From: Scleroderma bovista
Lineage: Eukaryota; Basidiomycota; Agaricomycetes; Boletales; Sclerodermataceae
Assembly: GCA_037178675.1 (NCBI GenBank)
Contig: JAYMGJ010000582.1
Location: forward strand, 1 to 55,198
Length of the DNA stretch: 55,198 bases
Direction of reading: 5' to 3'
How positions within the stretch are numbered: the stretch's first letter is position 1; the number at the start of each line of letters is the position of its first letter. A program made the translations under genes and the position numbers. Below are positions 11,898 through 22,086 of the stretch, in pieces. A model generated the notes under the pieces. The model searched no databases and was not told where the DNA came from. It saw nothing but the letters and a program-made list of their open reading frames with translations.

Positions 11898-14800
11898 TTA
11901 CATGGACGCGAGTGGTCCGGGTTTGTCCGGGTACCGGACATGGTAATCTTCTAAGAGTTCCGTAGCGTTGCCAAGTTCAGTGGCGAGAAGCCATGACGTT
12001 TCTTCGTCAGTTCCTTCATAACCGGACCAACGTACCAAGTAAAGCAACTTGCACATTCTGCGTTGACGGTCAACCTTGGAGTCGAGGATCTCAGAGATCT
12101 CGAACTCCAGTTCACCATCAACTTCCACCGGTGGCGGAGGAGGTTGTATCTGGTCCAGTATGGTGTTGGGTATGGCCGGTTCAAGTTGGGAGACATGGAA
12201 GACGGGATGAACGGCGCGCATGGAATCTGGAAGGCATAGCATAAAAGAGAGAGAGCCTACTTGTGCTATGATAGTGTAGGGCCCAAGATTCTTTTCTGAT
12301 AGCTTTTTGGATGGTCGAGTAGACCGGAAGTACTTGGCTTTAACATATACTTGATCCCCTACTTTGAAGTCCGGTGCCGGAGTGCGTTTGGCATCAGCCG
12401 GACCTTGGTAGCGAAGTTGCGCATTGGCCATTTCTTCTCGAAGGTATTGGTGCAGCGACTCAAGGTCGACTGCGTAGTCACGAGCCCGTGCAGAGGTCAT
12501 ATCGCGCTCTGGATAGATGGAGACATTAGGATGATAACCTTTGTTAGCGAAGAATGGTGAGACTCCGGTGGTAGCACTAGGTGCGTTATTATAAGCAAAC
12601 TCCGCCAGTGGGAGTAGTTCCGCCCAGTTGTCCTGCTGGTAGTTGCAGTAGATGCGGAGGTATTGTTCGAGTGTCTGGTTGGAACACTCTGTCTGGCCGT
12701 CGCCCTCCGGGTGGTAACTGGAGGTGAAGTGGAGGCGCATGTCGAGGGCTTTTCCGAGTGACCGGAAGAAGTGGGAGACAAACTCAGTACCACGATCTGA
12801 AGTGACGTGGGCGGGAACACCGTGCTTGGAGAATACATGGAGTAGGAAGAGCTTCACGAGCTCCGGGCTAGTGATGGTGTCGTGAGTAGGAATGAAGATG
12901 GCCTGTTTAGAGAGCCTATCTACTACGACCAAGATAGCTGTGAATCTGGTAGAGGCAGGGAGTTGCTCTATAAAGTCCATGGATATGGAGTTCCAAGGTC
13001 TCTCCAGGACAGGGAGCTGTTTTAGTAACCCATAGGGTCGATGGTGCGGTGTCTTAGCTCGAGCGCAGGAGGTGCATGACCGGACGTAGTCCTTGACGAA
13101 GGTCCTGAGACCAGGCCAGGTATACTTATGCCAGATTAGTTCCAGAGTCCGGTTTTGCCCAAAGTGGCCAGAGAGTGGGTGATCATGGTGATACCAGAGT
13201 ACCCGGAGACGGAGACCGTCCAGGTCCGGTACATAGATGCGACCATCTAGGCGGAGGAATCCTGCCTCGTCTGCGGACCAGCGAGAGTCCGGAGGGTCAG
13301 AGAGGTGGATCTGGGCAATGGGATCTGAGGGGAGAGCAGATAAGATGTCATTGTGGAGTGTTTCCATGTCCATGATGGCAACTGCTCGACGGAGGACCGG
13401 ACACTCTAGGATGGTTGCGCGAAGGGAGTTAGTCAGTTGTTCTTGGGTGAACACCGGCCTGAGATTTTGTGGATTAACATGGGCGTAGCCACTATCCCCC
13501 TCTTTGGGGTAGACGTCCCATCGTCTAGTGAGAGCGTCCAGCTTGGCACCGAGTTTTCCGGGGCAGAAACGAATGACGAGGTTAAACTGGGAGAGAAATT
13601 CAGACCACTGGGCTTGCCGGCGGGAGAGGACTTTGGAGGTAGAGAAATACTCTAGGTTCTTGTGGTCGGTGACGACATCAATAGGGGAGGCGGAGCCTTC
13701 AAGGTAATGGCACCAGTTCCGGAATGCCTCAAAGATGGCAAGGAGTTCCTTATCGTGGGTGTTGTAGTTCAGCTCTGGAGCAGTCAAGGTCCGGGAGTAG
13801 AATGCTACTGGACAGATCTCTCCGTCAGAGCAGGTGATAGACAGGATACCAGCGACTGCGTAGTCGGAGGTGTCCGTTTCCACGATGATAGGGGTGTCCG
13901 GAATAAAGTGAGTGAGTATGGGCGCGGTAGTGAAGGCGTGCTTGAGAGCATTGAAAGCGCGTCGACAGTCCTCGGAGAAGACCCAAGGAGCATCTTTCCG
14001 GGTGAGCCGGGTGAGAGGGACCACAATGTCGGAGTAGTTGAAAATGAACCGGCAGTAGAAGTTGGCGAATCCCAAGAAGGATTGGATGTCCTTTACCTTA
14101 CGAGGTTCAGGCCAATTGGAGATGGTTTGTATTTTGTCTGGAGACATGGTTAGACCTTCAGGGGATAGACGGTAGCCAAGGTATTCCACTGAGTCCAAGT
14201 GGAACTCGCATTTCTCCGGTTTGGTGAAGAGGCCATGTAACCGGAGACGGCGGAGTACCTCCCGGACATGCTGCTGGTGAGACTCCATATCCTCGGAGTA
14301 GATGAGGATGTCATCGAGGTACACGACGACACAGACATCCAGCATGTCAGCAAAGATGGTGTTGACAAAGCGCTGGAAAGCTGCAGGGGCGTTAGTGAGG
14401 CCAAAGGGCATTACTAACCACTCGTAGGACCCATAGCGCGTATGGAAGGTGGTCTTCCATTCATTGCCCGGAGCAATCCGGACTAGGTGATATGCGTGCC
14501 GGAGGTCGATCTTGGAATAGATCTTAGCATGGCTGGGGGAGTCCAATAGATCAGAGATTAGGGGGAGTGGATAGCGATCCTTTTTGGTGATTTTGTTTAG
14601 GCCTCGGAAGTCAACGCAGAGGCGGAGTGAGCCATCCTTCTTCTTTACGAAGAGGACCGGAGCAGCGTGAGAGGAAGAGGTGGGGCGGATGAAACCTGTA
14701 GTGAGATTCTCATCGATAAACGTCTGGAGAGCGGAGAGCTCGACCAGAGACAGTGAGTAAAGGGTTCCCAGGGGTGGTGAAGTACCTTCTTCGAGTTCAA

Positions 14801-15536
14801 TCTTCAAATCATAATTGCGATGTGGGGGAAGTTCAGAGGCTTTCGCTTTACTGAACACATCCGCATAGTCGCGATATTCCGGAGGGACAATGTCCAGGTC
14901 CGGCAGAGTTGATGTAGAAGAAGACCGGGCCTTCGCTGAGTCGGCAGGGTGCAGCTGAAGTTGGTACTTCGTGGATCCCTCTAAACTGCACGCACGCACG
15001 AATGCAGCTGCATTGATTAGGGAGATATGCGGGGGGGTGCAAACCGGAGTGTCGACAGATGGCGCAGGGCCTGGGGTAGACTGGCCGGAGAGGCTGGAGT
15101 CAGGGTTTCCAAGCGGAACCGGAGAGGGAGTTGACGGGGGCATTGGCAAACTTCCTGCAAGAGTCCGGAATGTTAAACTACTCAATACCCAGTCAATCAA
15201 CGGATTATAGCGGGTGAGCCAGTTATGTCCAAGGACAATCAAGCATTCAGAATCCAATGGAGCGAGATAAAAGGTCATGGGGGTGACATCACCAGATGCG
15301 GGGAACTGCACTGATAAATCGATAGCTTGAGTAATTACATAGTTTGATGTACCGTCGAATAACCAGAGTTGGATGGGAGAGACGGAGTAAGAGGTAATGT
15401 TGTTTTTGTGCGCGAATCGTAAATCTACAAAACAATGCGTGGACCCGGAGTCCACAAGTGCGCAGATTTTAGGTATATCAAAGGACAAAAGGGAAACATG
15501 TGGCATAAGGGAGTTTGGGTCGAAAAGAGCGGACAC
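11898..15536 (-). CDS. pol: Ty3 Pol polyprotein: protease, RT, RNase H, integrase, chromodomain
   Basis: About 1212 residues from the first start-like codon (a GTG), but the frame is open further upstream into the end of gag, so it is probably expressed as Gag-Pol by -1 frameshifting. In order: aspartic protease with VDSGSTHCFVD near residue 30; RT with the YLDD box near residue 406; RNase H with ETDTSDYAV and TDHKNLEYF; integrase with the H-H-C-C zinc site (HHDHPLSGH...CTSCAR, about 780-825), catalytic D in SMDFIEQ, D in TSDRGTEF and E in DGQTEC; and a C-terminal chromodomain (LVRWSGYEGTDEETSW, about 1150-1190). All catalytic residues I looked for are present and there is no internal stop. 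The chromodomain is expected to steer integration to methylated-histone chromatin. Confidence 0.95.
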   Translation of the reverse strand: MSALFDPNSLMPHVSLLSFDIPKICALVDSGSTHCFVDLRFAHKNNITSYSVSPIQLWLFDGTSNYVITQAIDLSVQFPASGDVTPMTFYLAPLDSECLIVLGHNWLTRYNPLIDWVLSSLTFRTLAGSLPMPPSTPSPVPLGNPDSSLSGQSTPGPAPSVDTPVCTPPHISLINAAAFVRACSLEGSTKYQLQLHPADSAKARSSSTSTLPDLDIVPPEYRDYADVFSKAKASELPPHRNYDLKIELEEGTSPPLGTLYSLSLVELSALQTFIDENLTTGFIRPTSSSHAAPVLFVKKKDGSLRLCVDFRGLNKITKKDRYPLPLISDLLDSPSHAKIYSKIDLRHAYHLVRIAPGNEWKTTFHTRYGSYEWLVMPFGLTNAPAAFQRFVNTIFADMLDVCVVVYLDDILIYSEDMESHQQHVREVLRRLRLHGLFTKPEKCEFHLDSVEYLGYRLSPEGLTMSPDKIQTISNWPEPRKVKDIQSFLGFANFYCRFIFNYSDIVVPLTRLTRKDAPWVFSEDCRRAFNALKHAFTTAPILTHFIPDTPIIVETDTSDYAVAGILSITCSDGEICPVAFYSRTLTAPELNYNTHDKELLAIFEAFRNWCHYLEGSASPIDVVTDHKNLEYFSTSKVLSRRQAQWSEFLSQFNLVIRFCPGKLGAKLDALTRRWDVYPKEGDSGYAHVNPQNLRPVFTQEQLTNSLRATILECPVLRRAVAIMDMETLHNDILSALPSDPIAQIHLSDPPDSRWSADEAGFLRLDGRIYVPDLDGLRLRVLWYHHDHPLSGHFGQNRTLELIWHKYTWPGLRTFVKDYVRSCTSCARAKTPHHRPYGLLKQLPVLERPWNSISMDFIEQLPASTRFTAILVVVDRLSKQAIFIPTHDTITSPELVKLFLLHVFSKHGVPAHVTSDRGTEFVSHFFRSLGKALDMRLHFTSSYHPEGDGQTECSNQTLEQYLRIYCNYQQDNWAELLPLAEFAYNNAPSATTGVSPFFANKGYHPNVSIYPERDMTSARARDYAVDLESLHQYLREEMANAQLRYQGPADAKRTPAPDFKVGDQVYVKAKYFRSTRPSKKLSEKNLGPYTIIAQVGSLSFMLCLPDSMRAVHPVFHVSQLEPAIPNTILDQIQPPPPPVEVDGELEFEISEILDSKVDRQRRMCKLLYLVRWSGYEGTDEETSWLLATELGNATELLEDYHVRYPDKPGPLASM

Positions 15537-15576
15537 GTTGAGGCGGGCCTCCTTGGGTGCACTTCCGGAGTCAACA

Positions 15577-15623
15577 CAGCTCGCCGGTTGTGCGGAGGGC
15601 CGGGAGCTGCTTACTCTTTTTTT
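15577..15623 (-). promoter_or_regulatory. Predicted -1 ribosomal frameshift site between gag and pol
   Basis: On the minus strand a run of seven A (15623-15617) lies in the gag frame as A AAA AAA, the slippery heptamer pattern. The gag stop TAA is three bases further on. After a 7-nt spacer comes a stem of CAGCTC with GAGCTG plus CCGG with CCGG (15609-15577, one bulged base, 12-nt loop). Loop bases CCTCC could pair with GGAGG at 15552-15548 to form a pseudoknot. A -1 shift enters the open pol frame. Confidence 0.65.
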
Positions 15624-17089
15624 GACTTGGAGTTGGCACCCGAGTTAGTAGAGTCCGTTTTACTGGACTCAGCAGCAATGGCCACAGTGCGAGCCTTGGC
15701 CTTTTTGGACTTCTTTGGACAGTTGTCCACGAAGTGTCCGGTACCTCCGCAGAACATGCAGAGGTTGTTGTCGAGCCGCCTTTTATGCTTGTCTGCGGTC
15801 AGTTTCCCGTCCTTACCAAGCTTGTTGGTCAGGTCCGGTTTGGAGCCGGACGAGGACTGGTTGTTGGTCGCCTTAGATGAGCCAGAGGTTTTGGCAGAGC
15901 TGGTGGAGTTGCCGGTCTGAGCTTGATCGGACTTGGGGGTATTGCCTCCGGAGTTGGAGGGCTTGGGAGTGGTCGAGGTAGGCTGGCTCTTCGTTGTACG
16001 GGAGATCTCGTCTTTGCGCTCCCAATAGCGCGCGTCGATCTCTTGACAAAGGGCTCTCAGCCCATTCAGAGTCAGGGGCTTCCCGACTTGGGCGATCTCA
16101 TCCTTGAGGTGGTCCAGGAGACCGGAGTAAAACAGGCAACAGAGTGCGCCATCCCCATAGTCCTGGACCTGCGAAGCGAGGCAGTTGAAATCTACAATGT
16201 ACCGTGTAACACGGTACAAGTCTTTCATCCGGAGATGCTCGAGCTGGTGCTCAGCATCAGCAACTGGGTCGTGAGGTCCAAAGGTACTTTGGAGTTCTGT
16301 GACAAAGTGGACCCAGCTGTCCATCCAGCGCGGACATTCAGCTGGATTACCGGAGTTGAGGAGGTCCGGTTCGAACCATTCCAGTGTCATACCTTTTAGA
16401 TAGGACTGGGCGAATGTCACCCTTGCCCTATCTTGGCAGAAAGCTTTGGCGCGATCATGGAAACATAATTCGCACTGGACCAAGAAGGTCCGGAGTTTCT
16501 TGGGGTCCGTGCCATCGAAGGTGTCCGGTTCATGGACCTTGGCACGGGAGGAGGAGGAGTCGTTGGAACGGCGGGAGGAGCGGGAGAGGCGGTTGACGGC
16601 GATGGCGAGATTGTGGAGGACAGCCAGGCTAGGATCTAGTTCTTCCGTGGCGTCGAGAAATTCGTCGTTGTCATCATCGTTGTTGTTGTTGTTGTTATCA
16701 TCTCCGGGACCATCCTCAGGGCCGAACCATTGGAAACGACCGGGTTCGCGACACTCCGGAGTGGAGTCACGACGGTAGGGAAACCTGTCACCAGAAACAG
16801 ATTCATGGTGACCTAAGTCTGCAGAACCGCGAAGGCTCTGAGACGCAGCATCTCGACGCGGAGTCAAAGATGCTGTGGGGTTTCGAGCTGTAAAGCTCTG
16901 GAATTGGCTTACAGAAGCCGGAGGTTGCCTGCAATTAGACAGGGCTTGCTGGGTGGCAGAAAGGTGAAGGTCGTATACTGCACCTGCTTCTTCAGCGAGT
17001 GCAGCAGCAGTACAAGCGCAAGAGCACGTAGTCATGGTCATGAGGAATGAAACTAGTTTGCGTACGAGGTTTGTATAGTGAACCCACAC
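15611..17089 (-). CDS. gag: Ty3 Gag with CCHC zinc knuckle
   Basis: The frame reaches 492 residues if the first ATG (17089) is used, only 20 bp from the LTR; a second ATG at about 17035 may be the real start. The central part matches a retrotransposon Gag fold (FLVQCELCFHDRAKAFCQ, ARVTFAQSYLKGMTLEWFEP). Near the C-terminus is the knuckle CMFCGGTGHFVDNC (CX2CX4HX4C), then a Lys/Ser-rich tail. An Asn/Asp run (about 16675-16700) comes from a GTT/GAT microsatellite. The stop at 15611-15613 directly follows the frameshift heptamer. Confidence 0.9.
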   Translation of the reverse strand: MWVHYTNLVRKLVSFLMTMTTCSCACTAAALAEEAGAVYDLHLSATQQALSNCRQPPASVSQFQSFTARNPTASLTPRRDAASQSLRGSADLGHHESVSGDRFPYRRDSTPECREPGRFQWFGPEDGPGDDNNNNNNDDDNDEFLDATEELDPSLAVLHNLAIAVNRLSRSSRRSNDSSSSRAKVHEPDTFDGTDPKKLRTFLVQCELCFHDRAKAFCQDRARVTFAQSYLKGMTLEWFEPDLLNSGNPAECPRWMDSWVHFVTELQSTFGPHDPVADAEHQLEHLRMKDLYRVTRYIVDFNCLASQVQDYGDGALCCLFYSGLLDHLKDEIAQVGKPLTLNGLRALCQEIDARYWERKDEISRTTKSQPTSTTPKPSNSGGNTPKSDQAQTGNSTSSAKTSGSSKATNNQSSSGSKPDLTNKLGKDGKLTADKHKRRLDNNLCMFCGGTGHFVDNCPKKSKKAKARTVAIAAESSKTDSTNSGANSKSKKE

Positions 17090-17096
17090 AAGTGTG

Positions 17097-17106
17097 AGTC
17101 TGAAAT
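17097..17106 (-). other. Self-complementary primer-binding site of the Ty3 element
   Basis: Two bases inside the 5' LTR the minus strand reads ATTTCAGACT. Its exact complement AGTCTGAAAT lies in the LTR at 17342-17333, about 35 nt downstream of a TATA-like stretch near 17375, where the RNA should start. There is no TGG as expected for tRNA priming. This matches Tf1-type self-priming. Confidence 0.6.
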
Positions 17107-17108
17107 AC

Positions 17109-17674
17109 TGTCAAGTCTGGGTCTACTCCGGTAGGGGGTCCGGTCAAGTCTGGATGAAGGCGGACGAAAGAGGAGGGCAGAGGGCTGGACAAGGGATAGT
17201 CCGGCTGGAGTTGGTGACTGCTTGGATTAAACGACAAGGACGAAGTGCGTTGATCCCTTGCGTAGGTTCCGGTCAAGGTGACGATGACGGAGACAGAGAC
17301 AGAGACAGGGACAGGAGTAGTGACTATAGTTGATTTCAGACTGAGTTTGTACAAGGTAAACTAAAGGGTACGTATACTAAGTAGAAACTAGGGTCGAGTA
17401 CATACGGTGACAAGTAAACAACCTAATAGCAGACAAGGGATGACCGGAGTTAGGACTAGGTCAGGTCCGGTGAAAATGCTACAAGGTATAGGATATATCG
17501 AGTTCACAGAGAACTCACGTCAAGGCAGGGTAGACGGCGAGGTGTAGTAAGAGCGAATGGAGTATAGACCAAGGGTCGTAGTTAGTGGAAGGTTATCTGC
17601 GCGACTGTTGACCGGAGTAACTGAGAACGACCGGAGTAACTGGATATGGTCCGGAGTTGGACATGGTCGTAACT
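17109..17674 (-). repeat. 5' LTR of the Ty3 element
   Basis: 566 bp. It carries the promoter: a TATA-like box near 17375 and a predicted start near 17342. The outer end reads GTAACT instead of GTAACA, one mutated base. In the first 135 bp compared with the 3' LTR I count seven differences, six of them CpG transitions. Confidence 0.93.
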
Positions 17675-18118
17675 TCACCATAGTGTATGGTCGGGCCAGG
17701 GTAGGTGTGTCACCATAATGTACAGTCCAGCCTGGGTGTGGGTGTCACCATAATATACAGTCTGGCCTGGGGGTGGGCATCACCATAGTGTATGGTCGGG
17801 CCAGGGTAGGGGTGTCACCATAATGGATAGTCCGGCCTGGGTGTGGGAATCACCATAGTGTATGCTCAGGCCCAGGGTAGGGGTGTCACCATATTGTCCA
17901 GTCCGGCCTGGGTGTGGGCATCACCATAGTGTATGATTGGGCCAGGGTAGGTGAGTCACCATAGTGTATGGTTGGGCCAGGATAGGTGTGTCATCATATT
18001 GTACAGTCTGGCCTGGGTGTGGGCATCACCATAGTGTATGGTCGGGCCGGGTAGGTGTGTTACCATAATGGATAGTCCGGCCTGGGTGTGGGTGTCACAA
18101 TAAGTGTATGGTCAGGCC
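17675..18118. repeat. Outer minisatellite, left arm, proximal part
   Basis: The continuation of the array at 9470-9943 after the Ty3 element, with the same alternating unit of about 35 bp. The last units (to 'gtcaggccagag') are the inverse of the units that begin at 48357. Confidence 0.88.
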
Positions 18119-18640
18119 AGAGAGGAAAAAATATTTGAAACAAGTCCAGGCTGATGATAGCCATGTCAGGATTGTACGTATTAGCAAAGACAAGACTGGT
18201 ACTGTACTGAATGGAAATGATTATACAAGTAGTACAAGTTAATGATAAGCATTCAGGTGGTGTACTGGCCAGTAATGATTAATTGGTCATACCAACCGGT
18301 CAGTGTCATACCAGTAGCATACCAACCAGTCAGTGTCATATCGGCAGCATACCGACTGGTCACTATCATACCGGTAGCATACCGGTGGCATACCAACCGG
18401 TCACTGTCATACTGGTAGCATACTGACCGATCACAATCATACCGGTAGCATACCGGTAGCATACCGGTGGCATACCAACCAGTCACTGTCATACTGGTAG
18501 CATACCGACTGGTCACTATCATACCAGTAGCATATTGACTGGTAACTGTCATACCGGTAGCATACCGATCGGTCATTGTCATACTAGTAGGATATTCACT
18601 GGTCGTGGCAATACTGGTAGGATAAGTATACTGACTGGTA
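18119..18640. repeat. Inner terminal repeat, left: unique stretch plus ACCGGT minisatellite
   Basis: 18121-18255 is nearly the exact reverse complement of 48220-48357. From 18255 it becomes a tandem array with a unit of 30 bp built on 'ggtatgctaccggtatgaca' and 'gaccggtc', again inverse to the right arm. ACCGGT, ACCAGT and ACTGGT alternate; the last two are single CpG transitions of the first. Frames read through it are satellite translations, not genes. Confidence 0.88.
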
Positions 18641-18665
18641 ATGGTGATACAGTAAAGTGATTTCA

Positions 18666-18893
18666 GTATGAGAATAGCACTCTGATGATTGTTGATTACT
18701 AGTGATGGTGAGACCGGATTGCTCAGGTATGAAGCCGGCAGGTATGGCATACACCAGACACCAAGACATGGTCCTGACTTCCCAATCAAGTTCCCTCACT
18801 CTGCCTATAAGGACATATACTTATGAGAATAGCACCCCAATGCTTGTTGATTACTATGGGGGACACCGGACTGATCAGGCATCCGGCCAGCAA
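18666..18893 (+). repeat. Direct repeat upstream of the TET/JBP-like gene
   Basis: Two copies of about 70 bp (18666-18740 and 18823-18893) begin 'tatgagaatagcac' and share 'ttgttgattacta', 'accgga' and 'tcagg.at'. They lie in the presumed promoter region of the gene starting at 19079. Function unknown. Confidence 0.5.
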
Positions 18894-19078
18894 CTTTACA
18901 CCATCGATATCTAGTAAGACCCAGGGTGAGTTATGTTGAAAGAAAGGCGTACTATGCTGGCAGTCAATCACCCTGAGACCTGTGGGATTCTAGGAATACA
19001 ATGCCCATGGGCAGGGGTACATTTGGAACACACTTCCGGCTTCTGGCAACTAGTTAAGATATACCGGTCGCAGTTCCC

Positions 19079-20372
19079 ATGGCTTTCAGCACAAATCAGT
19101 CATTGACTGCTTCATTGCATCCTCCGTACAGACACATCCAATATTGCCAGATGGCCACATTCAACATGGGTGTCACTGACTATCACCTATCTGAAAGGAT
19201 TGCTGGCTACATGCGCTGGCAATTTCGCCATCTGGCACTAGACCCTGATTTTCCCCGGCCTGCACTTCCATTGGATATTCCATCCCATGGTTGCATTGGG
19301 ATGAACCAATTGGTTTCTGTTCTTGTTAAGGCATACAAAAATTGGAGTAAGTTCATTGCATGGCTCTAACATACCATCTGACTTTCCATCTCAGTTCCAT
19401 CTGGCATTGATCTCATACAACTTAGTGAGAGCCTGTCCACAATGGAGTCTGGAGCTGACATGAAACGAGAGGCTCAGCTCCTAGAGAACCACCCACCGGC
19501 GATCAGGAGCACCAGTAACATGCCTGCTATCTTATCGGAACCAGCAATCATCCTTGGGGAAGGAGATAGCATCGCTTTGTGGTACCTTCCAGGTGCCTTA
19601 GCTAGGCCAATTCAGGTATGGTGGTTGATATTATGCATGCCTTGTCTGACATGTAGGTAAAGAAACATATTGTTACAGGCCTTCAGCCTCTTGGTGACAA
19701 CCTCCGGAAGAGTATCAAAAACCAGAGTTGGAGAAACTCTGATCAATACTTCTGACCAGGAAGTACACCATCCGGATGTCTGGAGTTTTCACCAGCTAGG
19801 CATTTGCAAGGCCACTCGGTAGAGTTATATCTTTCTTCAGAAACAAACATAATTAACCTTGGGTACAGACAAGGAAACACACACCATCGGTTTCTGCAGG
19901 GCTTGCAACACCGGCAGGCAAGGAATAAGGAAAGAATATTTGCCTCCCATCTGCCCTCCTTTCTGGTGCGCTATCTATAATGCACCCTCCACTCTATCAT
20001 GCCGGTCTAGAGGCAAGGCAGAGGCTGGATGCATGGTCTATAGAGAACGATCCTGTGATGCAGGAAGCACTGGGGCATTGGTTGACCGTATACACAAATC
20101 TCTCACTCATTTCCAATCGGAAAACACCTTTGCACCGAGATCCCCAGTCCCGGTCTGATTGGTTTGATCTACTCGCCACTGTCGGTGAATATCAAGATTG
20201 CTTCCTTAATATCCCAACCCTTGGAGTTCAACTGGAATATAGCCTGGGCATGGTTGTAGCATTTTCTGGTAGGCTCCTCAGGCATGGAGTGATCGAGGAG
20301 GGTGCAGACCGATGTTGCCTTGCATACTACATGTTCATAATTGGCTCGGAGTCCCCAGGCCAGATCCAATGA
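19079..20372 (+). pseudogene. TET/JBP-family 2-oxoglutarate/Fe(II) dioxygenase, one premature stop
   Basis: TET/JBP enzymes oxidise 5-methylcytosine or thymine in DNA; fungal copies are known from KDZ transposons. Exon 1 begins at ATG 19079. Introns include 19349-19394 (GTAAGT...CAG) and one ending before the KKHIVTGLQPLGDNL exon. The catalytic core is in the last exon: the Fe-binding HxD is HRD (His codon 20133), followed by DWFDLLATVGEYQDC and PTLGVQLEYSLGMVVAFSGRLL; the distal iron-binding His is in RHGV (codon 20283); the 2-oxoglutarate-binding Arg is in ADRCCLAYYM (codon 20310). Catalytic residues are therefore complete. An in-frame TGA at 19753-19755 (YF*PGSTPSG) is where CGA is plausible, so this copy is probably inactive unless the codon is spliced out. 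The family call rests on the spacing of these motifs. Confidence 0.72.
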
Positions 20373-20494
20373 GGCTTCACAAGGTCCAGGATGCGTTGTT
20401 GCAGTTGGAGGTGTAGATTACCTTAATTGGCCATGACTGGTAGTCCAATACATGTTTCTGGCAGGATATGCTTTATCCATGTAGAACAATATGC

Positions 20495-21110
20495 TACCAG
20501 TATGACTGTTACCGGTCAGTATGCACCGGTATGACACACCGGTTGATATGTTCCTGGTATGACAGTGACCAGTCGGTATGCTACTGGTAAGACACTGACC
20601 AGTCGTGATACCGGTATGACTCTGACCGCCCGGTATGCTACCGGTATGATAGTGACCGGTTGGTATGCTACCGGTATGACAGTGACCGGTCGGTATGCTA
20701 CCGGTATGAAGGCCACCGGTATGACAGTCACCACCTGACTCGCTACAGGCTGAGTATAATACCAGTATGACCATTGGCGGTCAGTATGCCCATATAGAAC
20801 AGTATCTTCGCAGGTCAAAACACAATACTAGGATGATACTGGTACACCACATAGCGGTCAGTATGCTACCAGTATGACTGTTACTGGTCAGCATAATAGC
20901 AGTACCTTCAGTACTGGCCAGTATAACACCAGTATGACCAACACCAGTTTGTATGCTACCGGTGGGACAGTTACCAGTCAGTATAATAGTTGTATGCCCA
21001 TTGCCAGTTGATATGCTACCGCTATACCTATTATCCAATGTAATACCAGGATGACCATCACTGGTCACTACATCACTGGTCTGGTCTCTGTCTTCAAATA
21101 CAATCCTGAC
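20495..21110. repeat. Internal ACCGGT minisatellite between TET/JBP and gene B
   Basis: Same 30-bp family as the terminal arrays ('gctaccggtatgacagtgac' and relatives), best preserved at 20580-20720 and more degenerate to 21110. It fills the gap between two genes and has no open reading frame of its own. Confidence 0.85.
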
Positions 21111-22086
21111 AGGCTTATATTGCAAGCATCATGATTGCCGGTGTGTACATGATTATTACCAGTCAATACCCCACATTTATTACCGGTGACCATTCCTCTG
21201 TGTCTTGTATGTGCCCTACCGGCCACCCATTCAACCGGCCTAAGGCAGGACTGCATCATGAATGTCACATGGACCATGAGAAATATCATTATCCTATTAA
21301 AGGCTTATATTTACCCAGGACCTCACTTGCCCACAATCATGTCTAACACCCTTGATGCCCACAATATCTCCCTCGCTTTGCAATACATTGGGGTTCAGTT
21401 CCGACGGTTTACCTATGTGCTACAGCAACCCAACCCACCTTCAAATTGGTTTGAGAATGTCATGATAGAAATTGTAAGATCACCTGATTCTCATGGAAAT
21501 CAATTCATATATTATACATTTAGCGCGTTCTTGAGCGATTGCTCTCTGCATGCAGTGCCTATGGTCTGATCATGCGGGTGCCTTATATCGCAAACCAATT
21601 CCTGTGGTGTGCCACTCTGGCAAAGATGCAGCAGGAGGAGATACTGGAATACATGAAGGGTCATGATGTATTCATGATCAGGACATCTGAGTCACAGATT
21701 CATCATACTGGACTGATGCTACACAAATGGTGGGAGATGCCCGGTACCACATTCCCTGATGGATATGAATCCCGGCAAATCCCGCACATCATTTCGGAGG
21801 CCAAAGACTTTTTCCCTACTGTCTCGGTATGTATATTCCCTTGCCACCACATCCTGCCTTACATGATCAGCAGGATGGGACCAAGTCCTTACCACTCCTC
21901 TTTGATGTCCCAAGAATGCCAAGGGACAGCATCAAATACATGATGAGTGGGTGTGATCTCATGCTGCATGAAATAGAGAAAGAGATGGGAAATGTACATA
22001 TGGTGATGCAGGCTTCAGAGCAGCGGCTGAGTTTATTTGACAGTGTTCCCCATGTAAAAGAGCAATTGGGTAAGACATGGGAACGG

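Larger units (their letters stand above)
9944..17674 (-). mobile_element. Full-length Ty3/gypsy chromovirus
   Basis: The element has two LTRs (9944-10538 and 17109-17674), gag then pol on the minus strand, a primer-binding site, a polypurine tract and an extra gene in the opposite sense. It is flanked by the 5-bp duplication TCACC (9939-9943, 17675-17679) inside the outer minisatellite. Pol order is protease, RT, RNase H, integrase, chromodomain, as in chromoviruses. Gag and pol have no premature stop, so it may be recent, although the LTRs differ by several CpG transitions and a 30-bp deletion. Confidence 0.95.

Noticed and set aside
18255..18640. CRISPR-like regular repeats
   Set aside because: Units are contiguous and degenerate with no unique spacers, in a eukaryotic transposon arm.
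18253..18789. Long minus-strand frame rich in Thr/Tyr repeats
   Set aside because: It is a translation of the 30-bp minisatellite; the same happens at 20418-20818 and 47521-48220.
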